The notes under the pieces were generated by a model. That model had not been told where the DNA came from and searched no databases. It was given only the letters and a program-made list of their open reading frames with translations. Below are positions 9,821-19,231 of a DNA stretch of 64,000 nt, one piece after another. A program made the translations under genes and the position numbers. Numbering within the stretch: the first letter of the stretch is position 1; each line of letters opens with the position of its first letter. This DNA comes from Streptomyces sp. NBC_00289 (GTDB taxonomy: Bacteria > Actinomycetota > Actinomycetes > Streptomycetales > Streptomycetaceae), in assembly GCF_041435115.1 (NCBI RefSeq), contig NZ_CP108046.1:3286001-3350000 (forward strand). Direction: 5' to 3'.

Positions 9821-11872
9821 GTGAATCAGCCTGCCGCACACCAGCCCGGTCACGGCGCGGTCAGCCTCGCGCAGTCGTCACCCACCGTCGGCACCCTCCA
9901 CGAGCGGGACGGCGCGCTGGAGTGGAGCGGCCGCCAGGAGACCGTGCGCGTCGAGCCGTGGGGACCGGACGCCGTCCGCGTCCGGGCCCGGCTCGGCGGT
10001 CCGGTGCTGGACGGGCTGCCGGGCGCCCTGCTGGAAGAGGCGCCGGCCACCGAGAGCAGCGTCAAACTCGGCGACGGCGAAGGGCGGTTGACGGTCGGCG
10101 CGCTGACCGTCGAGATCAACGCCGAGGGCCTGGTCCGGTTCCTGCGCACCGACGACCTCTCCGAGCTCCTCGCCGAGGAGCGGGCCCACTTCTGGTGGCC
10201 CGGGCCGCGCCTGTACACGCCGGTCGGCGGTGGCCGGCACCGCCTGGAGCAGCGCTTCGCCGCCTACCCGGACGAGAAGTTGTACGGCCTCGGCCAGCAC
10301 CAGCACGGACGGCTGGACCAGAAGGGCCTGGTCCTCGACCTGGTGCAGCGCAACGCCGAGGTCGGCATCCCGGTCCTCACCTCCAGCCGCGGCTACACGC
10401 TGCTGTGGAACAACCCGGCGATCGGGCGCGTCGAGCTGGCCGGCAACGGCACCCGCTGGGTGGCGGACTCGGCTCCCCAGATCGACTACTGGATCACCGC
10501 GGGCGACCCGGCCGACGGCCAGCGGCGCTACAGCGCGGCGACCGGCCGGACGCCGATGCTGCCGCGCTGGGCGGCCGGCTTCTGGCAGTGCAAGCTGCGC
10601 TACCGCGACCAGGACGAACTCCTGTCCGTGGCGCGGGAGTACAAGCGCCGGGGTCTGCCGCTGGACGCCATCGTCTGCGACTTCTTCCACTGGACGCACC
10701 TGGGCGAGTGGAAGTTCGACCCGGCCGAGTGGCCCGACCCGGCGGCGATGGTGCGCGAGCTGGAGGAACTCGGCGTCAAACTGGTGGTGAGCGTGTGGCC
10801 GTCGGTGTCCCCGTTGAGCGAGAACCATCAGCTCATGGAGCAGCGCGGCTACTTCATCGGCACGCAGTACGGGCCGATGGCGCACGCCGACTGGCCGGAC
10901 AAGGGGGTCGCCTCGACGGTCCAGGTCGCCTTCTACGACGCGACGAACCCCGAGGCCCGGGACTTCCTGTGGTCGCGGGTGCGGGAGAACTACCTGGAGC
11001 CGTACGGCATCACCGCCTTCTGGCTGGACGCCTGCGAGCCGGAGCTGAAGCCGGGGTTCTCGGAGAACCTGCGCTACTGGGCGGGCCCCGGCCTGGAGGT
11101 CGGCAACATCTACCCCGCAGAGAACTCCCGCACCTTCCACGAGGGACTGTCCGCCGCCGGCGAGACCGAGGTGATCACCCTCAACCGCTCGGCGTGGGCG
11201 GGCAGTCAGCGCTACGGCGCCGCCCTGTGGTCCGGCGACATCGGCACCGACTTCGCGACCCTGCGCCGCCAGATCGCTGCCGGTCTCAACACCTCGCTGT
11301 CCGGCATCCCCTGGTGGAACACGGACATCGGCGGCTTCCACGGCGGTGACCCGGACGACCCCGGCTACCGCGAGGTCATGGTCCGCTGGTTCCAGTTCGG
11401 CGCGCTGTCCCCGCTGATGCGCCTGCACGGCTTCCGCGACCCGGGCATGCCACTGGGCCCCGACATGACCGGCGGCCCCAACGAGGTCTGGTCCTACGGC
11501 GAGGAGGCCGGCCCGATCCTGGAGAAGTACCTGCGGCTGCGCGAGCGGCTGAAGCCGTACGTCCTGGACGTCATGCGCGAGGCCCACGAGGAGGGCCTGC
11601 CCGTCATGCGGCCGCTGTTCCTGGAGTTCCCCGGGGACCAGGCCGCCTGGTCGGTCGACGACGCCTATCTCTTCGGCCGGGACCTGCTGGTGGCCCCCGT
11701 CCTCACCGCGGGCGCCACGGCGCGTACGGCCTATCTCCCGGCGGGCGCGCGCTGGACGGACGCGTGGACGGGCGTCTCGTACGAGGGGGGCGGGACCGTC
11801 ACGGTCGACGCGCCGCTGGACCGCATACCGCTGTTCCTGCGGGACGGGGCACGGCTGCCGGTGGCGGAGTAA
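9821..11872 (+). CDS. Glycoside hydrolase family 31, probable alpha-xylosidase
   Basis: GH31 enzymes are retaining alpha-glycosidases. This 683-residue protein lacks a signal peptide, so it should act on imported oligosaccharides in the cytoplasm. The catalytic domain starts near residue 240 with AGFWQCKLRYRDQDEL. The likely nucleophile is Asp403 in FWLDACEPE and the acid/base Asp473 in LWSGDIG. The DFFHWTHLGEWKFDP segment is like that of characterised alpha-xylosidases, and with GH12, GH74, GH95, GH42 and GH3 neighbours removal of xylose from xyloglucan oligosaccharides is the best guess; alpha-glucosidase remains possible. The GTG start follows AAAGGAG by 8 bases. It is 135 bases after the LacI gene and may be co-transcribed with it. 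A hairpin follows. Confidence 0.9.
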   Translation: MNQPAAHQPGHGAVSLAQSSPTVGTLHERDGALEWSGRQETVRVEPWGPDAVRVRARLGGPVLDGLPGALLEEAPATESSVKLGDGEGRLTVGALTVEINAEGLVRFLRTDDLSELLAEERAHFWWPGPRLYTPVGGGRHRLEQRFAAYPDEKLYGLGQHQHGRLDQKGLVLDLVQRNAEVGIPVLTSSRGYTLLWNNPAIGRVELAGNGTRWVADSAPQIDYWITAGDPADGQRRYSAATGRTPMLPRWAAGFWQCKLRYRDQDELLSVAREYKRRGLPLDAIVCDFFHWTHLGEWKFDPAEWPDPAAMVRELEELGVKLVVSVWPSVSPLSENHQLMEQRGYFIGTQYGPMAHADWPDKGVASTVQVAFYDATNPEARDFLWSRVRENYLEPYGITAFWLDACEPELKPGFSENLRYWAGPGLEVGNIYPAENSRTFHEGLSAAGETEVITLNRSAWAGSQRYGAALWSGDIGTDFATLRRQIAAGLNTSLSGIPWWNTDIGGFHGGDPDDPGYREVMVRWFQFGALSPLMRLHGFRDPGMPLGPDMTGGPNEVWSYGEEAGPILEKYLRLRERLKPYVLDVMREAHEEGLPVMRPLFLEFPGDQAAWSVDDAYLFGRDLLVAPVLTAGATARTAYLPAGARWTDAWTGVSYEGGGTVTVDAPLDRIPLFLRDGARLPVAE

Positions 11873-11890
11873 CCGCCCCGGGCACGGACG

Positions 11891-11924
11891 TGCGGCCGGT
11901 CCCGTAGGGGAGGGACCGGCCGCA
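11891..11924. terminator. Bidirectional terminator between GH31 and GH12 genes
   Basis: A perfect 13-bp stem (TGCGGCCGGTCCC / GGGACCGGCCGCA) with an 8-base loop lies between the converging GH31 and GH12 genes, 18 bases from each stop codon. Confidence 0.85.
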
Positions 11925-11941
11925 CCCTGCGTGTGAGCCGC

Positions 11942-12655
11942 TCAGCTGCTGCTGACCGTCAGGTTGTTGGTGGTGAAGTCCAGGCCGCCGGAGGACGAGG
12001 TGATCTCGTAGCCGAACTGCACGTCACCGATGGTCTCGTTGCCGAACCAGCCCTTGGTGTCCTTGATCCACTTGAGGATCGGCAGGATGCTGACCGTGCC
12101 GGAGCTGGAGTTGGAGGTGCGGATGAACGAGAAGACCTCGTTCGCGCCGTTGTTGCCCTTGTAGACGGTCCAGGTGTGGCCGCCGAGCGTCACGTTGCCC
12201 TGCGAGGTGCCCAGCGGCCCGACCGCTCCGGTCTTGTTGACCCACAGCATGATCTCGTAGTCGTAGTCGGTGTCCCAGATGTCGTACGACGTGTTGTACG
12301 CGCCGGACGACGGGACCGTGACGTTGTAGCTGCTGGAGAGCGAACCCAGCGAGGTGATCGACTTGTTGATCACCTTCTTGGAGTTGGGGTAGGACTTGAT
12401 GCCGCCGGTGTTGGGGTGGTTCGCCCAGACGCCCCAGTTGGTGCCGGAGTTGGCCCAGACGCACTGGCTGCCCGCGCCGGAGCCCCAGATGTTGTTGTAG
12501 AGGGTGTAGCCGTTCAGGCTGGTGTTGCCCCACTGGTCGCAGGAGTTCCAGACGGCGGCCTGGGCGGGGGCGGCGGCGAGGCCGACGGTGGCGCCGAGCG
12601 CGAGGGCGGGGGCGAGCAGGGCCTTGGTGATCCTGCCGAGGGTGCGTGTTGCCAT
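11942..12655 (-). CDS. Secreted glycoside hydrolase family 12 endoglucanase/xyloglucanase
   Basis: A 237-residue exported protein. Residues 1 to about 35 form a signal peptide (RTLGRITKALLAPALALG..., cleavage likely after AAPAQA). The mature protein is a GH12 beta-jelly-roll: the nucleophile is Glu134 in DYEIMLW and the acid/base Glu217 in FGYEIT. GH12 enzymes cleave beta-1,4-glucan or xyloglucan backbones by a retaining mechanism. No carbohydrate-binding module is attached. The ATG at 12655 follows GGAAGGGA. It is the last gene of a minus-strand run, 35 bases after the GH95 gene, so it is probably in the same operon and works outside the cell to make oligosaccharides for the ABC importer. 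Xyloglucan preference is inferred from context. Confidence 0.93.
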   Translation of the reverse strand: MATRTLGRITKALLAPALALGATVGLAAAPAQAAVWNSCDQWGNTSLNGYTLYNNIWGSGAGSQCVWANSGTNWGVWANHPNTGGIKSYPNSKKVINKSITSLGSLSSSYNVTVPSSGAYNTSYDIWDTDYDYEIMLWVNKTGAVGPLGTSQGNVTLGGHTWTVYKGNNGANEVFSFIRTSNSSSGTVSILPILKWIKDTKGWFGNETIGDVQFGYEITSSSGGLDFTTNNLTVSSS

Positions 12656-12690
12656 GGTGTCCCTTCCATGGGTGGGGGGAAATGCGGCTG

Positions 12691-14898
12691 CTACCACGTC
12701 CCCGAGGTGACGACGTGGTCCTCTCCGGCGACGAGGTCGAGCGGCTGCTCGCCGGAGGGGGTCCTGAGTTCGACGCGGTGGGTACGCGTGGGGCGGATCA
12801 TCGCGGTGGCGTGGTGCGGGGTCCAGGTCAGGTCGAGTTCGGCCGCGAACCGGGTTCGGACGCCCCGGAGTTCACCGGCCGGGAGCGCCGCCGGGAGCGC
12901 GGGCAGCAGGACCAGCCGGTCCGGGGTCGACTGCACGAGCGTCTCGACGAGCACGGCGGGCAGGGTGTGCGCGGCGTCCGCGTTGTAGACGTTCCGGGCC
13001 GGGTAGTGCGCGCTCATCAGGGAGGCGTGGAAGAAGTCGCCCTTGAGGACCTGGCCGAGTGCGTGGGCGACGCGTTCGCCGTCCCGCAGCCGGGCCGCGA
13101 GGAGGGCGTGGTGCAGGTGGCCGTGGGCGGAGTCGTTCTCCGCTCCGCGCAGTTCGAGGGCGCGGTGGGCGGCGGCGGCGAGGTCCGGGGTGTCGTACGG
13201 GTTGATCTCGTCGAGCGGCCAGACGCCGTAGAGGTGACTGAGGTGGCGGTGGTCGTAGGTGTCGTCGAGGCCGGGCCACGCCCATTCGGCGAGGGCGCCG
13301 TCGGCGTTCGCCCGGTGGGGCGGAAGCCGGTCCGCGAGGTCCTGCCAGCGGTCGGCGTCGGGCGTGCCGGGGTGGTAGGCGGCGGCGGTGCGCAGGGCGT
13401 GCCGGGCCGCGGACAGATCCATGGCGGCGTTGAGGGCGCCCCAGCTCGCGTTCGCGGGCCGGTTCTCGGGCGAGTAGGAGGGAACCACGACGAGCTGCCC
13501 TTGCTCGTCGGTTCGGGTGAGGAAGTCCTCGTAGAACAGGGCGACTTCGGCGAGTGCGGCGGCCGTGTGCGGATCGCGTGTCCCGTGTGTCTCGTCGTGG
13601 TCGACGAGGGGTTTGAGCAGCCAGTCGGCGCCGGCGGTCCACAGCTGGTGGGGGTACTCGCGGGCGAAGTGGTACGTGTACCCGGACTCGCCGTCGGTGT
13701 GGGTGGGGGCGACGACGCCCCGGGCGCCGAAGACGGCGCGGGCGTTCTCCCGCCAGTGCGGCAACTGACCCCGGACGAGCGCCGCGTGCGCCGTGCTGAC
13801 CTCGGGCAGGGCGGCGGCCGCGGCGGAGGCGGTCTGGAGGTTGAGGTTGGCGTTGGTGGTGAAGGCGCCGGACCAGGCGGTGTTCCAGTCGCCGGTCCAC
13901 AGCCCGGTCAGGCGGGGCGGGAACAGGCCGGCGGCGGAGAGCAGGTGGTAGCGGCCGGCGGCGAAGAGACGTTCCAGCAGGGCGGGGCTCTCGGTGTGCC
14001 GGAGCAGCTCCGAACCGGGCAGGGCGCGTTCGGCCGGATCCCCGCCCAGGTCCAGGCGTACGCGCTCGTACGCGGCCCGGTGGAGTGCGGTGTGGCGGTC
14101 CAGGAGACGGGCGTACGGGTCCGGGTCCGTGTCGTCCGGGACCAGTTCCCGCAGGGCGCGCGCGTGGGGCGTCGTGTCCAGCTCGCCGGTGTGCCGCAGC
14201 ACCCGGGTCAGCAGCAGCACCGACTCCGCACCGGCGACCCGCAGTCCGGGGGGTGCGAGCCTCGTACGGCCGCCCGTGGCCACCACGAGCGTCACCCCGG
14301 TGAAGGCGGTGTCGCCGCCGGGGTAGCGGGCGCGCAGGGTGAGCACGGCGCCCTCGGCGGTGAGGACCGCCCCGTCGCCGACGGCGAGGTGTGCGGGCGC
14401 GCCGGGAAGCCGGTGGTCCAGAGCGATGCCCAGGTCGGGGGCCCTGACCTGCTGGACGATCACGTCGTCGGCGCGCGAGACGAAGACCCGGCTGCGCCAT
14501 CCCCCGCACGCCGCCACGGTGACGCCGGTGGCGAAGTCGACGGAGCGGCGGTATCCGTGCGCCGGGTCCGTGCGTGTGCCGCGCAGCCGTATCTGGAAGG
14601 CCGGGTGGAAGGGCTGTACCCACTGCAGGTCCCGGCCGTCGGTGAACTCCTCGGCGGCGTGCGGGTCACCGGCGAGCAACCGGTCCTGGAGCGCGGGGAG
14701 TTCGGCGGCCAGCTCGGGCGGACGGGCGTGTTCGCCGCCGTTGGGGCGGACGAGGGTGTGGTGGGTGACGACGACCCGCTCGTCGTCCGGACCACCGAAC
14801 ACAAGGGTGCCGTGATGGCCGTTGCCGCTCAGGAAGCCGTCCTCCCAGCGGGCGGCCGGGGCCGGCTCCCAGGTTCCGTGCACGGGTCCGTCGGTCAT
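12691..14898 (-). CDS. Glycoside hydrolase family 95 (alpha-L-fucosidase / alpha-L-galactosidase)
   Basis: GH95 enzymes remove alpha-1,2-L-fucose or L-galactose by an inverting mechanism. The 735-residue protein has the N-terminal WEDGFLSGNGHHGTLVFGG domain, the LTGLWTGDWNTAWSG segment, a TTNANLN motif whose Asn349 and Asn351 match the paired catalytic asparagines of the family, and HRHLSHLYGVWP near residue 555. The beta-rich C-terminus ends near the ATG-linked GH12 gene. The motif is TNAN rather than the common TNIN, so this is a somewhat divergent member. No signal peptide is seen, so it should act on imported oligosaccharides. The ATG at 14898 overlaps the preceding GH42 stop by 4 bases (ATGA). 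Confidence 0.9.
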   Translation of the reverse strand: MTDGPVHGTWEPAPAARWEDGFLSGNGHHGTLVFGGPDDERVVVTHHTLVRPNGGEHARPPELAAELPALQDRLLAGDPHAAEEFTDGRDLQWVQPFHPAFQIRLRGTRTDPAHGYRRSVDFATGVTVAACGGWRSRVFVSRADDVIVQQVRAPDLGIALDHRLPGAPAHLAVGDGAVLTAEGAVLTLRARYPGGDTAFTGVTLVVATGGRTRLAPPGLRVAGAESVLLLTRVLRHTGELDTTPHARALRELVPDDTDPDPYARLLDRHTALHRAAYERVRLDLGGDPAERALPGSELLRHTESPALLERLFAAGRYHLLSAAGLFPPRLTGLWTGDWNTAWSGAFTTNANLNLQTASAAAAALPEVSTAHAALVRGQLPHWRENARAVFGARGVVAPTHTDGESGYTYHFAREYPHQLWTAGADWLLKPLVDHDETHGTRDPHTAAALAEVALFYEDFLTRTDEQGQLVVVPSYSPENRPANASWGALNAAMDLSAARHALRTAAAYHPGTPDADRWQDLADRLPPHRANADGALAEWAWPGLDDTYDHRHLSHLYGVWPLDEINPYDTPDLAAAAHRALELRGAENDSAHGHLHHALLAARLRDGERVAHALGQVLKGDFFHASLMSAHYPARNVYNADAAHTLPAVLVETLVQSTPDRLVLLPALPAALPAGELRGVRTRFAAELDLTWTPHHATAMIRPTRTHRVELRTPSGEQPLDLVAGEDHVVTSGTW

Positions 14899-16862
14899 GG
14901 CCTGAGCACCGCCGCCCCGTATCGGCCGAGGGTGAGCGCGTCCTCGACGGCCGTCCCGGTCAGCAGGTCGTGGTGGGTGCCGGGGACCTCGACGGTGACC
15001 GGCTCCCGCCCGTGGTTGAGCACGAAGAGCAGGTCGCCGCGGCGGACCGCCTCGACCCGGTCCGGCAGCCCGTCGAGCACCGGCCGGATGCCCGTGCCGG
15101 CGGCGACGCGGGTGAGCAGGTCGCGCAGGGCGCCGGGCTCGGGGAGCGTCGAGACGTACCAGGCGCGGCCCGTACGCAGGACCGCGGGCAGGCCGTCCAG
15201 CTCCCCGCCCTTGTAGGCGGCTTCCGTCGTGGCGTCCTCGGTCTTCTCGAGCTCCTCCGACCACAGGGTCCCGCGGAACCCGCCGCACTCGACGCTCTCC
15301 CCCGGGTCCAGCGGCCACCACTCGTGCAGGGTGCGGATGCCGAACAGGTCCCGCAGCCGGGCGTCCATGCCCCCGGGCCGGACCCGGTCGTCCTCGTCGG
15401 CGACGCCGGTCAGGAAGCCCGCGACGAGGGTGCCGCCGCCGCGGACGTACCGGAGGAGGTTCTCGACCGCCGTATCGGTGAGGGCGTAGAGCTGGGGGAC
15501 GACCACGAGCCGGTAGGCGGACAGGTCGTGCTCCGGGTGGGCGAAGTCGGTGGCGAGGTGCGCCTCCCAGAGGGCGCGGTGCCAGGAGCGGAGGATTTCC
15601 GGGTGGTCGACCTCGGTGGACGGGCGGCCCTCCTGCGATCCGGCCCACCAGGAGTGCCAGTCGTGCAGAACCGCGATGTCGCCGGCGGTGTGCGTGCCCG
15701 TCACCGCCCCGCCGATGGCGGCGAGTTCCGCGCCGAGCCGCTTGACCTCCTGGAAGGTACGGCCGTGCTCCCCGGCGTGGCTGACCATCCCGGAGTGGAA
15801 CTTCTCCGCGCCCTGCCGGGACTGGCGCCACTGGAAGTAGCAGACGGCGTCCGCGCCGCGGGCCACGGCCTGGAGGGACCAGAGTCGGTTGAGGCCCCGC
15901 GGCTTGGGATGGTTGACGCCCCGCCAGTTGACCGGTCCCGCCGCCTGCTCCATCAGCATCCAGGGACCGCGGGCCTGGGAGCGGGTCATGTCCTGGACGA
16001 GGGCGCCGTTCTGGGCACCGAAGGGGTCGCGCGGGTCGGGGTAGAGGTCGACGGAGACGACGTCCTCCTCCTCGGCCCAGCGCCAGGCGTCCTGGCCGGA
16101 GAAGAGCGGCATGAAGTTGGTGGTGACCGGGAGGTGCGGGGTGTGCCGGGCGACGATGTCGCGCTCGGCGAGGTAGCACTCCAGGAGCATGTCGGAGGTG
16201 AAGCGCCGGAAGTCCAGCACCTGACCGGGGTTCTTCAGGTAGTGGGTGCGGCGGGCGGGCAGGACGGCGTCCCAGCTGTCGTAGCCCTGGCTCCAGAAGG
16301 CCGTGCCCCAGGCGGTGTTGAGGGCGTCGAGGGTGCCGTACCTCGCGCGCAGCCAGCGGCGGAAGGCGGCGGCCGCCTCGTCGCCGTGGTCGGCCGTGCA
16401 GTACTCGTTGTTGATGTGCCACATGGTGAGGGCGGGGTGGCCGCCGTAGCGGGCGGCGAGATCCTCGGTGATGGCGGCCGCGTAGCGGCGGTAGGTGGCG
16501 CTGGAGTGCGAGAAGTGCTGCCGTCCGCCCCACCACTCGACGCCGCCGTTCTCGTCGCGGGGCAGGGTGTCCGGGTGCAGCCGGCCCAGCCACGGGGGCG
16601 GGGCGGAGGTGGGGGTGGCGAGGACGACGCCGACGCCGTTCGCGTGCAGGAGGTCCATCAGCGTGTCGAGCCAGCCGAACTCCCTCGCCCCGGGCTCGGG
16701 TTCGAGCCTGGACCAGGAGAAGACGCCGAGGGTGACCGAGTTGACGCCGGCCTCCCGCATCAGCCGGACGTCCTCGTGCCAGGTCTCCTCGGGCCACTGC
16801 TCGGGGTTGTAGTCGCCGCCGAAGAGGATGCGGCCGCGGGTGGCGTCGCCCAGGTGTGGCAT
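14895..16862 (-). CDS. Glycoside hydrolase family 42 beta-galactosidase
   Basis: The 655-residue protein begins its TIM barrel with ILFGGDYNPEQWP. The acid/base Glu153 lies in WHINNEY and the nucleophile Glu305 in MLMEQAAGPVNW. A trimerisation-like domain (HDWHSWWA, SAYRLVVVPQLY) and a small C-terminal beta domain follow. GH42 enzymes hydrolyse terminal beta-galactosides. There is no signal peptide, so the likely role is to remove beta-1,2-galactose from imported xyloglucan side chains. The start ATG shares one base with the GH74 stop (TGATG) and the end overlaps GH95, which indicates tight translational coupling across the three genes. Confidence 0.93.
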   Translation of the reverse strand: MPHLGDATRGRILFGGDYNPEQWPEETWHEDVRLMREAGVNSVTLGVFSWSRLEPEPGAREFGWLDTLMDLLHANGVGVVLATPTSAPPPWLGRLHPDTLPRDENGGVEWWGGRQHFSHSSATYRRYAAAITEDLAARYGGHPALTMWHINNEYCTADHGDEAAAAFRRWLRARYGTLDALNTAWGTAFWSQGYDSWDAVLPARRTHYLKNPGQVLDFRRFTSDMLLECYLAERDIVARHTPHLPVTTNFMPLFSGQDAWRWAEEEDVVSVDLYPDPRDPFGAQNGALVQDMTRSQARGPWMLMEQAAGPVNWRGVNHPKPRGLNRLWSLQAVARGADAVCYFQWRQSRQGAEKFHSGMVSHAGEHGRTFQEVKRLGAELAAIGGAVTGTHTAGDIAVLHDWHSWWAGSQEGRPSTEVDHPEILRSWHRALWEAHLATDFAHPEHDLSAYRLVVVPQLYALTDTAVENLLRYVRGGGTLVAGFLTGVADEDDRVRPGGMDARLRDLFGIRTLHEWWPLDPGESVECGGFRGTLWSEELEKTEDATTEAAYKGGELDGLPAVLRTGRAWYVSTLPEPGALRDLLTRVAAGTGIRPVLDGLPDRVEAVRRGDLLFVLNHGREPVTVEVPGTHHDLLTGTAVEDALTLGRYGAAVLRP

Positions 16863-19105
16863 CAGACAGGCTCCCCGTACTGGATTCCGCGGCCGTTGGT
16901 GGCGACGTAGACGCGGCCGTATACGCGCGGGTCGGCGGCGATGGTCGCGCCGATCCAGCCCCACTGGTGCCGGTCGTCGTTGACCCGCGCCCAGGTCTTC
17001 GCGCCGTCGTCGGAGCGGTACACGGCGGTGATCGACTCCGTTGAGCCGACCTGGTAGATCGCCGGGAAGTCGGCGCCGTCGGCGGCCTTGCCGAAGGCGA
17101 GGGTGTACGAGGCCCAGCAGCTGGCCAGCTTGGTGAAGCTCGCTCCGCCGTCGGTGGACCGGTGGAGCCCGTTCCACTTGGTGCTCAGCCACAGGTCACC
17201 GGAGCGTCCCGGGGCCGCGGCCAGCTGGAACTGGCTGTCGCCCGAGGGCAGTCCACTCGCCCGGCCGGTGAAGGTGAGGCCGCTGTCCGTGCTGGCGAAC
17301 AGGGTTCCGGTGTCGGTGTCGTACGCGTAGAAGCACGTCGGGTCGGCCGGGTCGGCGAGCGGTGTGGCGCCCTTGGGGAACGACGGGACCTCGGACCAGG
17401 TCGCTCCGTTGTCCGTGGAGCGCTGGGCGGGGTACCTGGTGCCGTCCCCGTGCACGAAGGTCCACAGCAGCACGCTGCCGTCGGTGTTGGTGGCGATCGG
17501 CCCCGGTGCGTCCCTGGCGAGGGCGGGCTGGGCCGCGAAGGGCGCCCAGGACCTGCCGCCGTCGTTCGACCAGGCGCCGTTGCCGTGGTCGCCGAAGCCC
17601 GTGCGGACGACGTACGACGGCCTGCCCGCGGCCTGGGCGAGTCCCGTCGCCGACCCGAACACGGGGTTGGCCGCCATGCCCCGCGAGGGCGAGGCGGTGA
17701 GCCGCTCGTGGTACATCACCCCGACGTCCCCGAGCCCGCTGATCAGGTGCGCCTCCCCGGTCGGCGGCGAGATCAGCTGACGTACGGAGGTCTCCTCCAG
17801 GCCCCGGATCTGTGGGGCCCAGTGCTTCAGATCCCGGGTGCCGTAGAGGGTGGCGCCGGTGCCGTACACGACGTGCTCGGAGTCGTACGGGTCGACGGCG
17901 ACGGCCTGGATCCACCAGCCGAACTTGGGCCGGTCGGCGCCGAAGGTGAGGAACGGGGTCTCGGACACGTCGAGGACCGCCGAGTCCTTCAGGGACGTCC
18001 AGGTGCGGCCGCCGTTCGTGGTCCGGTACAGGGCGTCCACGGCCGCCCAGCGGTTGTTGGTGGAGACGACGACCGTGCCGGGGCGGCGGGCGTCGACGGC
18101 GGCGCCGCCGTAGCCGAAGGTGTCGGAGGAGCCTCCCCCACTCTCGGCTTCGCTCGAGCGGGAGGTGCCCCCAGCCGTCGTCCCGCCAGGCTTCACCGGC
18201 GTGACCTCGGTCCACTTCCCGCTCGCCGTGGCCAGCTTGTGGACACTGCCGTCGGACTGCCCGTTGGGGCCGGGCGCGTTGGCGTAGGTGACGTACAGCT
18301 CGCGGGTGTGGCAGTCGTAGGCGGCCCGGATCGGCACCTTGGCGGCGGCACCGGAGGGCTGCGCGGGGACGGCTTCCCAGGTGGTCCCGTCGGAGGTGCG
18401 GTACAGGTTGGCGGCGGTGCCGTCCGAGTCGCCCCAGCCGGCGTAGACGCTGCGGCCCGCGGCGACGAGGAGGGTGATGCCCTGGCCGGTGGCGCTCGGG
18501 GTGGCCGGGAAGCTCACGGCCCTCCAAGTCGCGCCCCGGTCGGTGGACTTGAGCAGCCCGTCGTGTCTGGTCCCCAGCCACAGCGTGTCACTGTCCCGCG
18601 GATCGACGAGCAGCCGTTCCCCGGCCCCCCGCCCGTCCTCGTTCCCCCCGAGCTTCACGGTGAGATCGGTACGGGCCCAGGTGGCACCACGGTCCTCGGA
18701 CCGCAGGACCGCCCCGTTTCCGGCCCAGGACTGGGCGTAGGTGCCGAGGGACAGATACACCCGGTTCGGGTGAGCGGGATCGACGGCGATGGCCTCGACC
18801 CCGAGGAGGTTCCAGTCGTCCCAGCCGAGATCGTCGTTGAGCGGAGTCCAGCGCGCGCTCCGGTCGTCCCAGCGATAGGCCCCGCCGATGTCGGTACGGG
18901 CGTAGGCGAGCCCCCGCACGGAGGGATGGAAGAGCACACCGGTGACGAACCCGGTGCCACCGATGACGGCGGTGCGCCAGCGGTACGAGGGGGCGGCGGA
19001 TCCGGCGGTCGCGGCAGCCGCCGGGAAGGACGGAACAACGGTGATCGCGGCCGCAGCCGCGGCCCCACCAAGAACAGCACGACGGCTAGGCCCGGACGCG
19101 CGCAT
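16862..19105 (-). CDS. Secreted glycoside hydrolase family 74 xyloglucanase, Tat signal
   Basis: A 747-residue exported enzyme. Residues 1-35 form a twin-arginine signal (PSRRAVLGGAAAAAA). Two beta-propeller domains carry repeated S-x-D-x-G-x-T-W (BNR-like) turns. The probable catalytic aspartates are Asp72 (ARTDIGGAYRW) and Asp460 (GLGDVGVMYH). GH74 enzymes are inverting endo-xyloglucanases, among the best markers of xyloglucan use. The ATG at 19105 has GAGG 8 bases upstream. A small inverted-repeat element (18131-18173) is inserted in frame and adds a Gly/Ser-rich loop. A 126-bp gap with another repeat separates it from the permease gene upstream, so it may also have a separate promoter. 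Confidence 0.94.
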   Translation of the reverse strand: MRASGPSRRAVLGGAAAAAAITVVPSFPAAAATAGSAAPSYRWRTAVIGGTGFVTGVLFHPSVRGLAYARTDIGGAYRWDDRSARWTPLNDDLGWDDWNLLGVEAIAVDPAHPNRVYLSLGTYAQSWAGNGAVLRSEDRGATWARTDLTVKLGGNEDGRGAGERLLVDPRDSDTLWLGTRHDGLLKSTDRGATWRAVSFPATPSATGQGITLLVAAGRSVYAGWGDSDGTAANLYRTSDGTTWEAVPAQPSGAAAKVPIRAAYDCHTRELYVTYANAPGPNGQSDGSVHKLATASGKWTEVTPVKPGGTTAGGTSRSSEAESGGGSSDTFGYGGAAVDARRPGTVVVSTNNRWAAVDALYRTTNGGRTWTSLKDSAVLDVSETPFLTFGADRPKFGWWIQAVAVDPYDSEHVVYGTGATLYGTRDLKHWAPQIRGLEETSVRQLISPPTGEAHLISGLGDVGVMYHERLTASPSRGMAANPVFGSATGLAQAAGRPSYVVRTGFGDHGNGAWSNDGGRSWAPFAAQPALARDAPGPIATNTDGSVLLWTFVHGDGTRYPAQRSTDNGATWSEVPSFPKGATPLADPADPTCFYAYDTDTGTLFASTDSGLTFTGRASGLPSGDSQFQLAAAPGRSGDLWLSTKWNGLHRSTDGGASFTKLASCWASYTLAFGKAADGADFPAIYQVGSTESITAVYRSDDGAKTWARVNDDRHQWGWIGATIAADPRVYGRVYVATNGRGIQYGEPV
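18131..18173. repeat. Short inverted-repeat element inserted in the GH74 reading frame
   Basis: This 43-bp segment runs from GCCTCCCCCACTC to GGGAGGTGCCCCCA, with CTCGAGCG at its centre and inverted CCTCCC/GGGAGG ends. I recognise it as a sequence found dispersed in many Streptomyces genomes (recollection). Here it lies inside a coding region without breaking the frame and is translated as a Gly/Ser-rich stretch of about 14 residues. Confidence 0.65.
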
Positions 19106-19147
19106 GACACATACCTCGCTGTATGAGAAAGGGGAAGTGAACCCACC

Positions 19148-19181
19148 AAGGGGCGCGGGGAACCGCGCGCCCAGCCACAAC
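19148..19181. repeat. Dispersed Streptomyces repeat (AAGGGGCGCGGGGAAC type)
   Basis: This 34-bp stretch reads AAGGGGCGCGGGGAACC then GCGCGCCCAGCCACAAC. It matches, in reverse orientation and with a few changes, the core of the three repeat copies at 48105, 48238 and 48377. It lies between the second permease gene and the GH74 gene. Confidence 0.7.
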
Positions 19182-19231
19182 ACATCCGCGGCCGCCGTCC
19201 GACGGAACCACCCCTTCGGGATGGCGAACGG

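Noticed and set aside
12691..16797. A 1,368-codon open frame suggesting a GH42-GH95 fusion
   Set aside because: The upstream part is a different frame of the GH42 gene without family residues. The GH95 gene has its own ATG overlapping the GH42 stop.
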